Assembly: GCF_019059575.1 (NCBI RefSeq)
Contig: NW_024882779.1
Location: forward strand, 124,001 to 188,000
Origin: Amphibalanus amphitrite
Taxonomy: Eukaryota > Arthropoda > Thecostraca > Balanomorpha > Balanidae
DNA: 64,000 bases
Direction of reading: 5' to 3'
The notes under the pieces were generated by a model. It was not told the DNA's origin. It was given only the letters and a program-made list of their open reading frames with translations, and ran no database searches. A program made the translations under genes and the position numbers. Positions 52,646-64,000 of the stretch are shown one piece after another; position 1 is the first letter of the stretch; every line of letters begins with the position of its first letter.

Positions 52646-54235
52646 ACGCCTTTTGGGCGAAGAACGAGCGAGCGAGATAGTGAGCCCTGCACGTGCGGAA
52701 GGGCGAGAGGGTACCTCCAACGGGCTTGTGCAAAGCACCCTTCTAACCGGTCGCTAGCGGTGTGCCAAATTTGACGGCACCCTACTAACCGGTCCCCAGC
52801 CGTGTAGTGTGTACCAAATTTGAGCGCAATCGGCCCAGCCGTTCTCGAGATCTGGAAACGCCCCCTGCACGTGCGCGCGCACGTGCAGTAGCACCCTAAC
52901 CGCAACACATGGGAATGCATTGCCTGGTGGGTGCCTACCTGTATGCCAAGTTTCAGCGAAATCGCCTCAGTAATTACCGAGTTACTGACATGGGAACAAA
53001 TTTGGCACCTCTTCTTTTTGTATTTTGCACGTGCAGTGGGGGTCACTCACATAGATCAAGAGTATCCGACCTTTGGTAGAAAGGATGCAGCTACCCTATA
53101 AAAATTACCGCAAGACAATCGCTCAAGCGGATGCTGAGATATGGGCCTCTCAAAATCATTACTTTTGCAAAACTGCTTGAACACCCTTGACTTTTCACGT
53201 GGCACGTGCCACGACGGTCACTGAGATGTATCAAAAGTAGTCAATTACGGGGTAGAAGGGATGGAGCTACCCAGCAAAAAAAGACCGCAGGCCAATCGGT
53301 CCAGCGGTTGCTGAGACATAAGCCTCTCAAAAGCGTTACAGGCCGGGCCGGGCCGGGCCGCTCATACTGAGATTTTTCCCTTATATTGAAAAGACTTCGT
53401 AATAAGGTGGCGAAGTACTAGAATGAGCAGCATGATTGAATATCGTAGAAGAATAACCGTATGCTCACTATCTTTTAACAATCCAAAATTAGCCTAAAAT
53501 GAGTGAATATATTTCGGAAACGTTCCTTCTTCAGTTCAAAAGTTAACTACATATACAAGGCATAGATTAGAAATGTCATTTCTGTGCCTTGTATAGTTAA
53601 CTTTTGAACTGAAGAAGGAACGTTTCCGAAATATATTCACTCATTTTAGGCTAATTTTGGATTGTTAAAAGAGGTCGAGCCTTGCGCGTGCGGCATTACG
53701 ATGGAGCACTTCCAAATGACTTATGCATAATGCACGGCGCCCTACTAACCGCTCTTTAGCGATGTACCAAACTTAAGCGCAATCGGCCCAGTCGTTCCCG
53801 AGATCTAGAAGCGACACCTGCACGTGCACACGTGTAAACTGCAGGTCCCAACTGACTTTCGCACGGCACCCTACTAGCCTGTCCCTAACCGTGCACCAAA
53901 TTTGAGCGCAATTGGTTCAGACGTTCTTGAGATCTAGAAACGACCCCTGCACGTGCGCACGTGCAGCAACACTCCAACCATGACGCATGGAAATGCATTG
54001 CCTAGTGAGTGCCTTCCGACATGCCAAGTTTCAGCGCAATCGGCCCAGTTGTTACCGAGATATTGCAATTGTTGCAAAACTTACACCTCTTAGTTTTGCA
54101 CGTGGCACGTGCATAGGGGATCATCCGCATGCATCGAAAAGGGTCAAATACTTGAAAGTAGAAATAAAACTACCCTGCAAAAAGTACCGCAAGTTAACTC
54201 GCGCAGGGCCGGGGGTGTTTGAACACTAGGGTGGT
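52646..54235. repeat. CACGTG-rich imperfect tandem repeat region
   Basis: Units of about 100-130 bp recur with the words CCAAATTTGAGCGCAAT, CGGCCCAG, CGAGATCTAGAAACG and CCCTGCACGTGCGCACGTGC (52805, 53757, 53887 and partial copies). Longer blocks repeat as well (GGAATGCATTGCCTGGTGGG near 52911, and 53988). It has no coding potential. A hairpin element interrupts it. Confidence 0.7.
53471..53672. mobile_element. Hairpin element (202 bp) inside the CACGTG repeats
   Basis: The arms begin TCTTTTAACAATCCAAAATT and end with its exact inverse; about 85 bp pair on each side, including GGAAACGTTCCTTCTTCAG. The loop is about 30 bp. Confidence 0.85.
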
Positions 54236-54569
54236 CCGGTTTGCATCACTTTTTTGAAAAGTCACGGTCTCACCCCCCAATCTGGTGCATTTTGGGGCGC
54301 TGATTACGATAAGCACATAAAAAATGCAAATTTCGATTTTTTTTTGTAGGCCCCGGTCGATCAGATTTTGAAAATTTTGCGAATTCGCACATTTTTTACC
54401 ATATATCAGAAAAATGAAGAATAAAGTTATTAAAATGATATTTAACAGATGCAGCCAACATATTCCTAGACATATGTGCGCAAATTAGTGAGCTAGGGTC
54501 AGCCAAATTATTTTTGGACTGAAATTACTGAGGCCATTTCCGTGTTTCCGCTACCGGCCGGGTGGCTAT

Positions 54570-54890
54570 CAAAGCATACAAAAGCGCAGCGTACAATCCT
54601 CAAAACATACAAAATCGCAACATACAGCGCGCAAAACCTACAAAACAGGCCAGGTAGGGGACAGCCCAAACGTACAAAAGCGCAGCGTACAAAATCCCAA
54701 CGTACAAAAGTTTACCGTCCAATGGGTAAAGCGTACAATGGCAAATCAAACAATGATCAGAACGTACAAAATTGGAACGTACAATGGCAGATCAAACAAA
54801 CGCGTATCATACAAAATTGCAACCTACAAAACGAGATGATCGTATCATACAAAATCGCATCGTCTAAAATCGGAAGGTACAAAATGCCTC
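54570..54890. repeat. CGTACAAAA minisatellite
   Basis: Some twenty irregular copies of a 14-18 bp unit such as CGTACAAAATCGCAA occur, with variants CATACAAAA, CGTACAATGGCA and CCTACAAAA. Confidence 0.8.
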
Positions 54891-55011
54891 TGGTTGACGC
54901 CGGGTGAATTGATATTTAACAAGTCACCCACTAGATGGGGTAATGGTGCTGTGGCAGTGGTTTTTTGGAGGCCACCAGGAAATAGAGTGGAATGCCACTA
55001 AGTCCCTTAGA

Positions 55012-55175
55012 AACACGATACCTCTGGACGCTGCACCGGCTGGCTATCGACGCTGCGGGCGGTCGGAGGGTGCCGAGGGGAATGGTTCCGAGCAGGCAGG
55101 AACACGATACCTCTGAACGCTGCACCGGCCGACTATCGACGCTGCGGGTGCCGCGTGGACCGGTGCCGAGCAGGC
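55012..55175. repeat. Two-copy direct repeat, about 85 bp unit
   Basis: ACACGATACCTCTGGACGCT, GCACCGGCTGGCTATCGACG and GGTTCCGAGCAGGC recur as ACACGATACCTCTGAACGCT, GCACCGGCCGACTATCGACG and GGTGCCGAGCAGGC. Confidence 0.75.
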
Positions 55176-55296
55176 GACGAGGAGAAGCGGGCATCAAGAC
55201 CGTGAGAAATCTATTATATTGGTGGGTGTGCATATGTAGGTAAATGAGGCAAACGTGCATAGATATGTAACACCTTCATCCTTGATCATACCCCTA

Positions 55297-56468
55297 CCCA
55301 CGCACTGCGGGGGGGGACTGTTTAAACAACCCCTCCGGTTTCTCGCGAATATCTAAAAAACGGCGGCTCAGAGTGCCGCCGTGTTTTGCACATCTTATCA
55401 TACATCTTTTCTACACCTTCTGTGAAAACTTCAGACCAAAGTCATCCAAGGTCAGGTCACCATATCACGTCAAGTGACCTTACTACATGAAAAGTTTCAA
55501 TGCCTGTCACAGCTACACCGAGTGACTGATCACTTTGAAACTTTAGGCAACTGATAAAACAACAGTATACACAATACACATAATGTATACAATAACTATA
55601 ATAATGATACACAAAATGTATCTCTCGGAACTTCGATATCGGTGACCTAAGGTCAGTTCAATTTTGCGACCTCTCCAGTCAATGGGAGAAAATTGAAAGG
55701 CGCCTCTTTTGGACGAACGTCATTCTAATCACTTTCAAACATCGAATTACAAGTAGACAAGACAAACTGAACCGGAAAATGGTTCCCGTGACCCATCTTT
55801 ATGTCCCTGAGGTCAGCTCAGGTCACGAATGGTATCCTACAGTTTTTCGCAAATAACTTTTAACAGAGACATGCTAGAGCGATGAAAAAACCTTATATGT
55901 ATGTGTTTGGCTCGACAATACGGATCGACTGATGCAGAATTACCTTTTCTGGTCAGGTCATGACATTGACCCGAGGCCATGACCTTGTCATGAGGTCATG
56001 ACCTTGACCTAGGGTAAATTTTTCAAGTTGAACTTTTGAGGTCAACTTATAGTTCTTTCGATGCGTCGCCTTGACGAGAGGCACACGATGCTGCTGAAAG
56101 TAAGCTCGTGCATGTTTTGAGTCAAAAGGTATTGCAGAAAAACAGTTCCCACAAAAACCATCTACCTATTCTGGCAGTTTTTGGCCCCTGCACGTTAAAC
56201 CGTTCCTAATCTATGCGCTGGTTTGTCGAAATTATCGAAGTTTGACCTGGAAAGTGGCGAAATTTTACCTTTGGTGACCTCTGTTGACCTGACCTTTGAG
56301 CTGACCTAAAATGTGGCCGATATAATTTCTTCATTACTTCTGCCGCTCTTTCGAACGCCGCCTACGGCGTGTCGCTACGTGGCCCAGGAGCCGAGTGAGA
56401 AGGGGGGGGGTGTTCAAACACCCCCCCCCCCCAGTGCAGGTGGCGCCAAGCACCGGCCCGGCGCCGGT
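55297..56468. mobile_element. TTAA/GGTCA-rich element with decayed ends (about 1.17 kb)
   Basis: The hairpins near 55310-55340 and 56402-56435 share the core TGTTYAAACA. Interior phrases match the neighbour at 56519: AACGGCGGC-GCCGCCGT palindrome, GATATCGGTGACC, AAAATTGAAAGGCGCCTCTTTTGGAC. The terminal CCC and GGTTA remain, but TTAA is not intact. It preserves the empty site used to date the ISL2EU insertion next door. Confidence 0.75.
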
Positions 56469-57196
56469 TAGTCAATCGCATGGTGTTTAACATAACGGTA
56501 CATCATCGCGGTGTTTAACCCGCGCCCTGCTGGGGAGGGAGGTGTTTGAACACGGTGAACACCTGTGAACACCCCCTGTGTTTTTTTCACAAATATCTCA
56601 AAAACGGCAGCGCGGAGCGCCGCCGTTTTTGGCACACCTTATAATACATTTTGTACATACTATTGCTCTTAGCAATCGTTGAAACTTTCGAAGCGATCGG
56701 TCACTTGGTGTAGCTATGGCGGACATTGAAACTTTGCATGAGGTGAGGTCACTTCAAGTGACCTGGTGACCTGACCTTAAATGACCTTGGTCTGAATTTT
56801 TTTTTAAAAACATGTGTAGAATTGATGTATTATAAGGTGTGCCAAAAACGGCGGCGCTCCGCGCTGTAAACTATACTGAGATAAACTCTGCATATCTCAG
56901 AGTTTTGATATCGATGACCAAAGGTCAGGTCAATTTTGCGACCTCCCCATTATAAGTCAATGGGAGAAAATTGAAAAGCGCCTCTTTTGGACCAAAGCCA
57001 TTATAAACACTCCCAAACACTGAATGGACCTCTTGCATGAAATTGGTGGCAACGTTTATTGGGTCATAATGAGTCTGCTGATTCCAAAAATACCACTTAC
57101 AATTCAAAATTCAAAGGGCATCACCTTTAATTTTTACTTTAAAAATTCGGCTCTCGAATGGCGGGAGAAACGTCGCCGCGGGCGGTTTATCCCCCG

Positions 57197-57229
57197 TGAC
57201 GTCACATATAGGGTCACCCAAATGGCGCA
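57197..57229 (+). promoter_or_regulatory. Subterminal promoter-like repeat, left arm
   Basis: TGACGTCACATATAGGGTCA followed by CCCAAATGGCGCA. Its inverted partner is at 62614-62646. It contains the CRE-like palindrome TGACGTCA and precedes the nuclease gene. Confidence 0.5.
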
Positions 57230-57388
57230 GGAATTACGAGACTGGCGCGGCTGAGTGGCTCGTGTGCTGTGTTGTAATTTGTGAAGTTCTGTGAGGTGTG
57301 AGAAGGTGTTGGAGATTTTGGAAGGTCTAGATTGTTGAAACAAAGGTTGAAGTGCTTTCCTGACTGTCGTCGAGGGCTGCTATCAAGC

Positions 57389-59570
57389 ATGAAAAGAGCT
57401 GCAAGGGTAGATGATATGTATGAAGGCTTCTTGAAGGCCGATTCAAGAAATCTGCCGGCTGTAGATAATGACATGATTGAAAGCTTCTTCAGAAGGGACA
57501 CCAACTTCATCAGTCCAGAATTTCGTCTTGTGAAGGTCAAGAGGTAAGTACCTGTGGGATGGTTAATGGAAATAAAACGTAGCTACTTGTACTGGTTAAG
57601 TCGTAGAAACTTTGGAGTGATCTATGAGGTTGACGGAATGTTAAAAAGTTTCCATTGTTTTCAGGAGAAGAATTGAAATTATGATCCCTAGTTGAGAGAA
57701 CAGCACAGTTAGATGAATTAATTAGATTGTGAAGGAGATTTCCAGATTATTTTGAGTTGGTTAAGGTACCTATAGCTTACCTACCAACTGCAAACAATGG
57801 GCAATGACTGGCACCTTCCTGGCACCTGAAGATTCAGGGCAAAATGGAAATATATTTCTGTTAAACTGCCAGGAAGCAATTGTGCATGAGTTTACCTCAA
57901 AGTTAAAGAATAACAGTTAGATATAGGACAAATAACAGTGCCCTGTTTCATGGCAACATGCTACATGTGCGGCATGCGCCATGCATATTGCTGTACTGCG
58001 TTTCCATGTGAACATCAACAAACTCTGACGCTCTCAATGTTGTGTGTAGCGCACTGCAGCGTAATGCTGTGGTGCAACCCAGGCATCAGTTGTGCCATGT
58101 TCAGATATTTAATTTGTGTTATTTGCTCATGTTCACTGGTAGATCATTTAAGCAAATTTGTGTTCCGCTGTGCCTGTGTAGAACTTAATGAGGGAGGGTC
58201 TTGTAAAGTTGTGTTATGAGGATGTTCTAGATATTAAAGATACTTTATAATTTAAGGATAGAAAACAGCTTTAAAGGCCAGCTTTCAAAGAGTTTATGCA
58301 ACATAACATTGACATCATTTCCCCGTTTGCTGGCAGGTCTGGAAGAGAACAATATGGAGATGATGCCATCGGTTACGTCCAACTGAAGAGGACCTCCAAC
58401 CAGTGTGAGGTGTGGGCGCGTGTGACCCCAGAGCACAAGGTGACCAGCAAAGGTTATAGAGTCACTGTGCTGGTCGACGAAGAAGAGGAGGAGGTGAAAT
58501 ATGTGCAGTGTCTCGACTGTGTGGCAAGCCAGGGAGGCTGCAAACATGGCGTTGCCCTCCTGATGTGGCTCCACAGGCGGAGCTCAGAGCCGTCTGTGAC
58601 GGACGTCCAGGCCTACTGGAAGAAGCCGCGTCTCTCGATGGTGGGAGGCGCGGTAAAGGCTGTACCAGCTGGAGACCTGCGGCCACATCAGAGGGACACC
58701 TCCAGCGGCAGTGCCACACCTGGTGCCAACATGCTCGGGGACGCGGGTGAGGACTTCTTCAAGGAACTGGTCGAAGAGGTGCGGAGAGGTGAGACGGGTG
58801 CAAGTGGCCTACTATTCGACTATTTTGTACCGTCACAGGCTCCGTGGGAAGGGTGTTCTATGGACCGTCTCTTGGATGCCTACCTAGGTACCTGTCCCGG
58901 AGACGTGTCCGCCAAAGATTTTATCTTGTTTGCCAAGAACCGCATGACATCGACCACGTGCCAAGTTGTAAGCAAGGAAACTCGTGCGCAACACCAGTCC
59001 AGCATGTGGCATGCCATGAGATTCGGCCGCATTACCGCTTCAAAGCTGCACGAGGCGGCGCGCTGCCAGACCAAGAGCGGATCCCTCGTGATGTCCGTCA
59101 TCGGTGCGGCTAAGCTGAAGGACAGCGCTGCTATGCAGCGAGGGCGCGAGCTGGAGCCACAGGTGCTCAAAGCCGTGTCAAAGAAGGTGGGGAAGGTCGA
59201 GAGTGCGGGCCTCGTACTCCGACCTGACCTGCCTATCTTTGGCGCGTCGCCGGACGGCCTGACGAGCGACGGCAGGGCGGTGGTAGAGGTTAAGTGCCCG
59301 TCAAGCGAAAAGACTCTGAGGCGATACATTACCGAGGAGCAGACGATGGTCAGCAAGCATCGCGCTCAGGTGCAGCTTTTGATGCTGATGACCGGGCGCG
59401 ACTTGGCCTTCTTCTGTGTGGCAGACCCTGGTTTCCCACAGAAGAAGGCAGTGTACATATGTAAGGAAAGATATGATGAGGCGTACTGTCGCGACCTCAT
59501 TCAGACCGCCAGCAAGTTCTGGTGTGAGAATGTCTTCCCTGAGTTGGTCAAGGGACGTGGTCAGCAGTAG
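57389..59570 (+). CDS. SWIM zinc finger plus YqaJ-type nuclease of the ISL2EU element
   Basis: Exons 57389-57543 (donor GTAAGT) and 58337-59570 (acceptor TGGCAG) join in phase 2 to give 462 residues. A SWIM-like finger lies near residues 105-125 (VQCLDCVASQGGCKHGVALL). The lambda-exonuclease/YqaJ fold occupies about 279-430: RFGRITASKLHEAAR, MQRGRELEPQVL, FGASPDGL, the VEVKCP strand with the E-x-K catalytic pair, and HRAQVQLLMLMTGR. The protein may process DNA ends during transposition. AATAAA follows at 59680-59685. The start is the first ATG in frame before the MKRAARVDDMYEGF segment. Confidence 0.85.
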
Positions 59571-59679
59571 ATTGAGCTGATGTCATTGAGACGAGCACCT
59601 TGAGACGGTGCTGATGTCGACAGGGTGCGGTCGTGATCGGTAACGCTGTTTGTCGCTGTTATGCTTGAATTGTGTGGAC

Positions 59680-59685
59680 AATAAA
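59680..59685 (+). terminator. Polyadenylation signal of the YqaJ gene
   Basis: AATAAA in GGACAATAAATATCC, 110 nt past the stop codon. Confidence 0.6.
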
Positions 59686-60027
59686 TATCCGTCCGTTGCT
59701 GCATATTGTAAAACCTTATATACACAAAGCGTAGGTGCATGAATATGTATTCCATTACATAGTGTTCAGTAGCATCCCCTAATTACTCCAACGACAACGC
59801 AGAGTACATTTTCACACGAATCGTTAGGAAGAACTCAAACGTTTGTATGTATAGGCACAGTCACATTTCGCCCATCAACGGATCCTATGGACTGAGAGAC
59901 GAGTCGCTGACGGTGCAAGTATAAGATCACAAACGCGTGCATAGTGCAACAGCCCGCACCAACGACAAACCGTAGAACCGCCCGCCTATGTCAGCCTGTT
60001 TCGGTCTAACCACACTGACTCTTTGAC

Positions 60028-62524
60028 TTATACTTTCACAATTTTTTCCTGGAGGTTAATCAAGCCACACCCGATGGCGACCGCGTCATCCAGCAGATCT
60101 ACCATCTGCAGTGGAAACCTTGAGTGAATGTCCAACGCTTTGAAAACTCTCAAGCGACCAATGACGCGTTCAACATGGATGCGTAGGCCGGCTATTGTGC
60201 GCATCTTCAGTACATCGGCGCGATCGAGGCTAACGTCACAAGCAACACTTGGTGGCCGGACGAGACAGCAGTTTTTTGAAGCCAGTGCTCCTTCTATTCC
60301 TTTGAATCCACGGTCGGCAAGGACGGTGCAGCCTGATGGGAGAAGCTCTAAAAATCCTGTTTTAGTTACGATGTCAATGTCTGAGGTTCTACCTGATACG
60401 CCTCGTGATAGAAAGTTGCACAAGCCGTCTGGGGTACAAGACACTAGGAACTTTATGGTGTTGCATTTTTTGTACTCGGACCATGATGTTGCCTGTGGCA
60501 GAGCTGCAGAGGGTTTCTCTATCTCAATTTCAAAACAATCGATGATGCTTACCACAGATGGGTACCGGGCTTTGAAAGCCAGTGGAACCCGCTTGCGGAT
60601 TTCACTGCTCTCTGGCCACCTTATGCAACCCCGTAAACAGCTGGCCACGACAGGGAGGTATGCCGAGATGACACGAGAGACAAAGCTCTCAGAAATACCA
60701 AAATCGTCAGCCAGAAAATGATACTGGCGGTCAGTCCTAATACGCATCAGAATCATGAAGACAATATCTAACTTTGTGATGCCTCCGCGGCTCTCTCTGA
60801 AGTCCAGTTTCTGGGCTATCTTATTCAAAACAAACATGTTGTGTTTGCCAATGCCCAAGTAACGCATAGGGTCCGTAGCAATGTAATGCCGGATGCGCTC
60901 GCGGGACAATCTTTTCCAATCCCTGCCACCATGGGAGTCTTCGTCAGAAGACTCTGACTCAGGGACATAGTCTGGGCTGGTGTCTGCCGTAATGGGACCA
61001 TCAGAATCTGTATCAGTATCATTTGCTGCAGGTGAGCTCACTAAAATCGCAGTTCTGTCATTGTTTTGATCCTGGTCAGCATTGTAATGTGAACCAGAAC
61101 ATGCTTTACCAGAGGCAGAGGCACTTGCAAGGGATGATGGATCCTTTGGTTTGTATTTCTGGTGACCTGCTGCAGACGTCACACCGACTTGATGTTCCAT
61201 GCTGGAAGGTACAGTAAGATCATGCTGTCCGCTGGCTTGTGCATCATGGCATCCTAATGGTAAACCTGCTTGAGTCGCTTTAGACCGGAACTTCTTCCGA
61301 ACAGGGTGCACCTGAGAAATGACAACATTTGAAAAAGTTAGGTACCATTATGAATTTTCATTTTTAAATTGGCCTTTCAGACTTTTTTTTGCTTGAGACA
61401 GGCTGATGAAATAAGAAGTTTGTACTTTATGAAAGCTAACAGAGCAAATACATAGCTGGCTTTATGAAAAAAAAATATTTACACAAAGATTATCACTGGA
61501 AACAGCTGCATTACACATCTTCCTGCCACTGGCAGTAGCACAACTTACTTGAAATTTTTATCACCCTACACATAAATAATGTGTTCTAACAAAAGGAAGT
61601 ACAAGCAAACACCATCCCTTTTACTCACCTGGACAGATGCATCCTTGAAGCATGCTGCAGGACTATCACTTGAGGTCGGAAGATGTTGGTCTGTAGCTGT
61701 TCCTCCATCAGCTGGTAATGGTCCACTGTCCAGGTTACCACCTGGAAGGAAGAAATGGGTGTAAGTATAAGATGCACTAAGGGCATAACTCACATAATGT
61801 CACCTTCTAAAGGAAAACTCAGATAATATCAGGACCATCCACGAATTCTACTTTGATGAGCTTGTCAAAAACCATCATGCATGGTCCCCATATATTTATA
61901 ATGCACTGTAATTGTTACTTCATCAGTCCACCCAATACATACTATTAAATTTCAGACAGTGTCTGATAAAATGATTGCATATCATGTTCAAGAAGTGAGA
62001 TAAGCCCCATGATCGAATAGCAACTTAACCAGCACCACAACCAGGTAAATGTGTAGACCCACCTTCTGTTGGAACTGCATCGTCCACAGGTTCAGCAAGC
62101 AGTTCTTGAAGCTTCTTTTTCTCTGCAATGAGCTTCGCTTCTGCAAAACATGTTCTGCAGCAACGCCACGGCTCTGGCAAGCGAATTTGTGGGGAGTCAC
62201 TCCTGCCTTGATTTTGACGGCTCCTCCCATCATTTTGACATATAAGTAATTTTCCAGGTCATCTGGTACATCAAAATGTTGTTCGCATGCCCATAATGCT
62301 CCAGATGCAGGGGCACCATCCCTACGTGCGATCTTGTACCAATGAGCACGCTCTTTATGTGAGACCGGCACCGGTATATAGAGCAAATCAGGAGCAGTAA
62401 CACTGGTGTTGGAACAGTTGGGAACAAAACACCACCGATATGTTTGATATTTTCCTTTTCCTTGCCGTTTTTTCAACATTTTCAATCGCCAAATACCGTT
62501 TCTCTCGTTTAAAAACTGCTTCAC
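60028..62524 (-). CDS. THAP-domain DDE transposase of the ISL2EU element
   Basis: Minus-strand exons: 62063-62524 with a C2CH THAP finger (CFVPNC, then WACEQHF, then TPHKF), about 61630-61737 (donor GTGAGT), and 60028-61311 with the catalytic domain. The last exon holds the winged part (ADDFGISESFVSRVISAYLP) and a complete acidic triad: SIIDCFEIEIEKP, VLADRGFKG and HVERVIGRL (DDE_Tnp_4/IS5-like). In the first exon the downstream helix (AEAKLIAEKKKLQELLAEP) lies in a different frame from the THAP finger although its donor phase fits exon two, so a frameshift near 62150-62190 or an unseen short intron is likely. No intact full-length product is claimed. Confidence 0.8.
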
Positions 62525-62613
62525 AGGCCTCCGGTTTCAGCAAAACACTCGTCGTAAATACGCAAAACCAAGGAAACCAACGCAAAACATCCAACGTGCC
62601 GATTTGTCGCAGA

Positions 62614-62646
62614 TGCGCCATCAGGCGAACCCTAGATGTGACGTCA
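62614..62646 (-). promoter_or_regulatory. Subterminal promoter-like repeat, right arm
   Basis: On the minus strand TGACGTCACATCTAGGGTTC followed by GCCTGATGGCGCA. Inverted partner of 57197-57229, preceding the transposase gene. Confidence 0.5.
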
Positions 62647-63622
62647 AGTATTGATTAGCCAATCACGTTGCGTCTCTAGCAGAAACTTGAGGACTTAAGT
62701 TTAAGTGCGATTTTAGTAAGGAAAACCATTTTTAAGAAAGAAAGTAGCGCCAGATTCCATTTTTTGGAGTTGGAAATACCCCAGTTTCATACATTTTTTT
62801 CAAAAAAACTGTTCATGCAAGAGGTCCATTACAAGAAACTAAGACACATTGAACATGCAAATAGTATCTGAGACCCCTGTTTATGCCCCTGAGGTCATCT
62901 CAGGTCACGAATAGCATCTAACAGTTTTTCGCGAATACCTTTTGATAGAGGCATGCTAGAGCGATGAAAACGCCTTGGATGTGTTCAGCTCGACGATACG
63001 GATCGACTGATATGCAACATGACCCTTTCCGGTCAGGTCATGTTGGTAAAAGTAAGCTCGTGCAAGGCTTGAGTCAAAAGTTTTTGCACAAACACTTTCC
63101 AAAAAAAATCGGTTATTTTGGCAGTTTTTGCCCCCTGCAGGCAAAACCGTTGGCGCTAGGTCAAATCTGAGAGAATTATTCAGAAAGGGCGTTAATAGGG
63201 CTATCGAAGTCGCTTTCCGCGGCGCTGTAGCTATATCGGTTCCCGAGTTATGCGTTGGCTTCTTGGAAACTGTCGACATTTGACCTGAAAATCAGCGAAA
63301 TTTTGCCTTTGACCACTGGTTACCTGACCTTTAGCCTAACCAAAAAAGTGACCGAAGTGATTTCGTTATTATTTTTGGCGCTCTTTCGAACGCCGCCTTC
63401 CGCGAATCGCTACGTGGCCCAGGAGTCGAGTTAGAAGTGGGTGTTCAAAACACCCCCCCCCCCCCCAGCAAGGCGTGGAAATCCAGGACCCCCAGCGGGG
63501 CGCGGGTTAAAACACATTTGGAAAATATAAATATCTTCAATACAATGTGCGCTAACCAGTTTTCTCAGTAATTCAGCTAGCAAATATCGTGCTGTGTTGT
63601 TTACATCGAGGGTCGAACTTAA

Positions 63623-63953
63623 CCCGCGCCGTGCTGGTGGCCTAAGTTTTCAGTGTCGTGCTGGGGGGAGGCGTTTTCACGTCCCCGTCTAACTCGGCTC
63701 CTGGGTCAAAGGTCACGTCACCAGAGGTCATCAAAGGTAAAATGTTGCCTATTTCAACATTTTCCCAAACACTCAACGCATAACTCGGGAACCAATAGAG
63801 CTACAGCGCCACAGAAAAGCGCATTCAACAGCTCTTTCAAAGGGCTTTCCGAGTGTGTGTTGTTAGATTTGACCTCAGGTCAAATATAAATCGTGACGTT
63901 AGTAACAACGCACGATACGTTAGACGCTGGCAAAACACCAATACGGGCGAGGG
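63623..63953. mobile_element. Short TTAA/GGTCA-family element (331 bp)
   Basis: TTAA at 63619-63622 and 63954-63957. It starts CCCGCGCCGTGCTGG and ends ATACGGGCGAGGG, with a hairpin-like GGCGTTTTCACGTCCCC at 63671-63687. It is probably an internally deleted member. TCGAGTTA-type and AACTCGG phrases recur from the neighbouring copies. Confidence 0.7.
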
Positions 63954-64000
63954 TTAAATCATATGTGAACCAACCAGTTTGAGTGGTTAACCTAGCAAAA

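Larger units (their letters stand above)
57026..62827. mobile_element. ISL2EU-type DNA transposon (5802 bp), nearly complete
   Basis: The terminal inverted repeats are GGACCTCTTGCATGAA (57026-57041) and its inverse (62812-62827), with AT on both sides as a 2-bp target duplication. Two convergent genes fill it: a SWIM/YqaJ nuclease on the plus strand and a THAP/DDE transposase on the minus strand, the pairing that defines ISL2EU elements as I recall them. About 171-181 bp in from each tip lie matching inverted promoter-like sequences (GACGTCACAT.TAGGGT). Confidence 0.88.
56519..63506. mobile_element. TTAA/GGTCA-rich element carrying the ISL2EU insertion
   Basis: TTAA at 56515-56518 and 63507-63510. 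It starts CCCGCGCCCTGCTGGGG and ends CCCCAGCGGGGCGCGGG. Without the 5.8-kb insert it is about 1.18 kb, the same as 37406-38583 and close to 55297-56468. Hairpin cores are GTGTTTGAACAC at the left and GTGTTCAAAACAC at the right. Confidence 0.85.

Overview
The window is eukaryotic and looks like arthropod, probably crustacean, nuclear DNA. Two genes encode secreted Rebers-Riddiford (chitin_bind_4) cuticle proteins, each with a six-nucleotide first coding exon. A third host gene is split into many short exons with ordinary GT-AG junctions. Most of the rest is transposable-element sequence, heavily nested. Nothing looks bacterial: there are no operons, and I saw no CRISPR array or rRNA.

Host genes. 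(1) A plus-strand Gly-rich cuticle protein (21445-22803); its promoter and first exon are tandemly duplicated (20371-21812). (2) A minus-strand Tyr/Gly-rich cuticle protein (40286-42121) with a clear TATA box. Over about 105 nt the two cuticle genes are almost identical, although the sequence around that stretch is unrelated. (3) Between them lies a minus-strand gene (23842-35621) that I assemble from eight coding exons, all with compatible phases. It would encode about 1098 residues: an Asteroid/ASTE1-like (XPG-related) nuclease region followed by an eIF4G-type MIF4G region and an acidic tail with an internal repeat. The 5' end of this gene (leader exon plus two coding exons) is duplicated at 5276-6345. 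A third, inverted copy of the promoter and leader exon lies at 50860-51388.

Mobile elements, left to right: two LINE fragments (1-865 and 1985-3980); a young Ty3/Gypsy element with an envelope-like ORF (6520-19156, two 444-bp LTRs that read as identical, 5-bp target duplication); and, inside it, a tyrosine-recombinase retroelement with split direct repeats (12211-16462). Many non-autonomous elements fill the gene introns and the intergenic DNA. The most striking family is flanked by TTAA, begins CCC(G/T)CGCC, carries a G-run/C-run hairpin near each end and is crowded inside with GGTCA/TGACC. Five copies have both ends recognisable with TTAA flanks, one further copy has decayed ends, and there are five partial or fragmentary copies. 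At 44473-47325 four DNA elements sit one inside another. At 57026-62827 a 5.8-kb ISL2EU-type transposon (THAP/DDE transposase plus SWIM/YqaJ nuclease) has inserted into a copy of the TTAA family, and a related copy 1.3 kb away preserves the empty site.

Limits: exon joins come from splice-site consensus, phase agreement and family resemblance seen by eye. No alignment, structure prediction or transcript data could be run.
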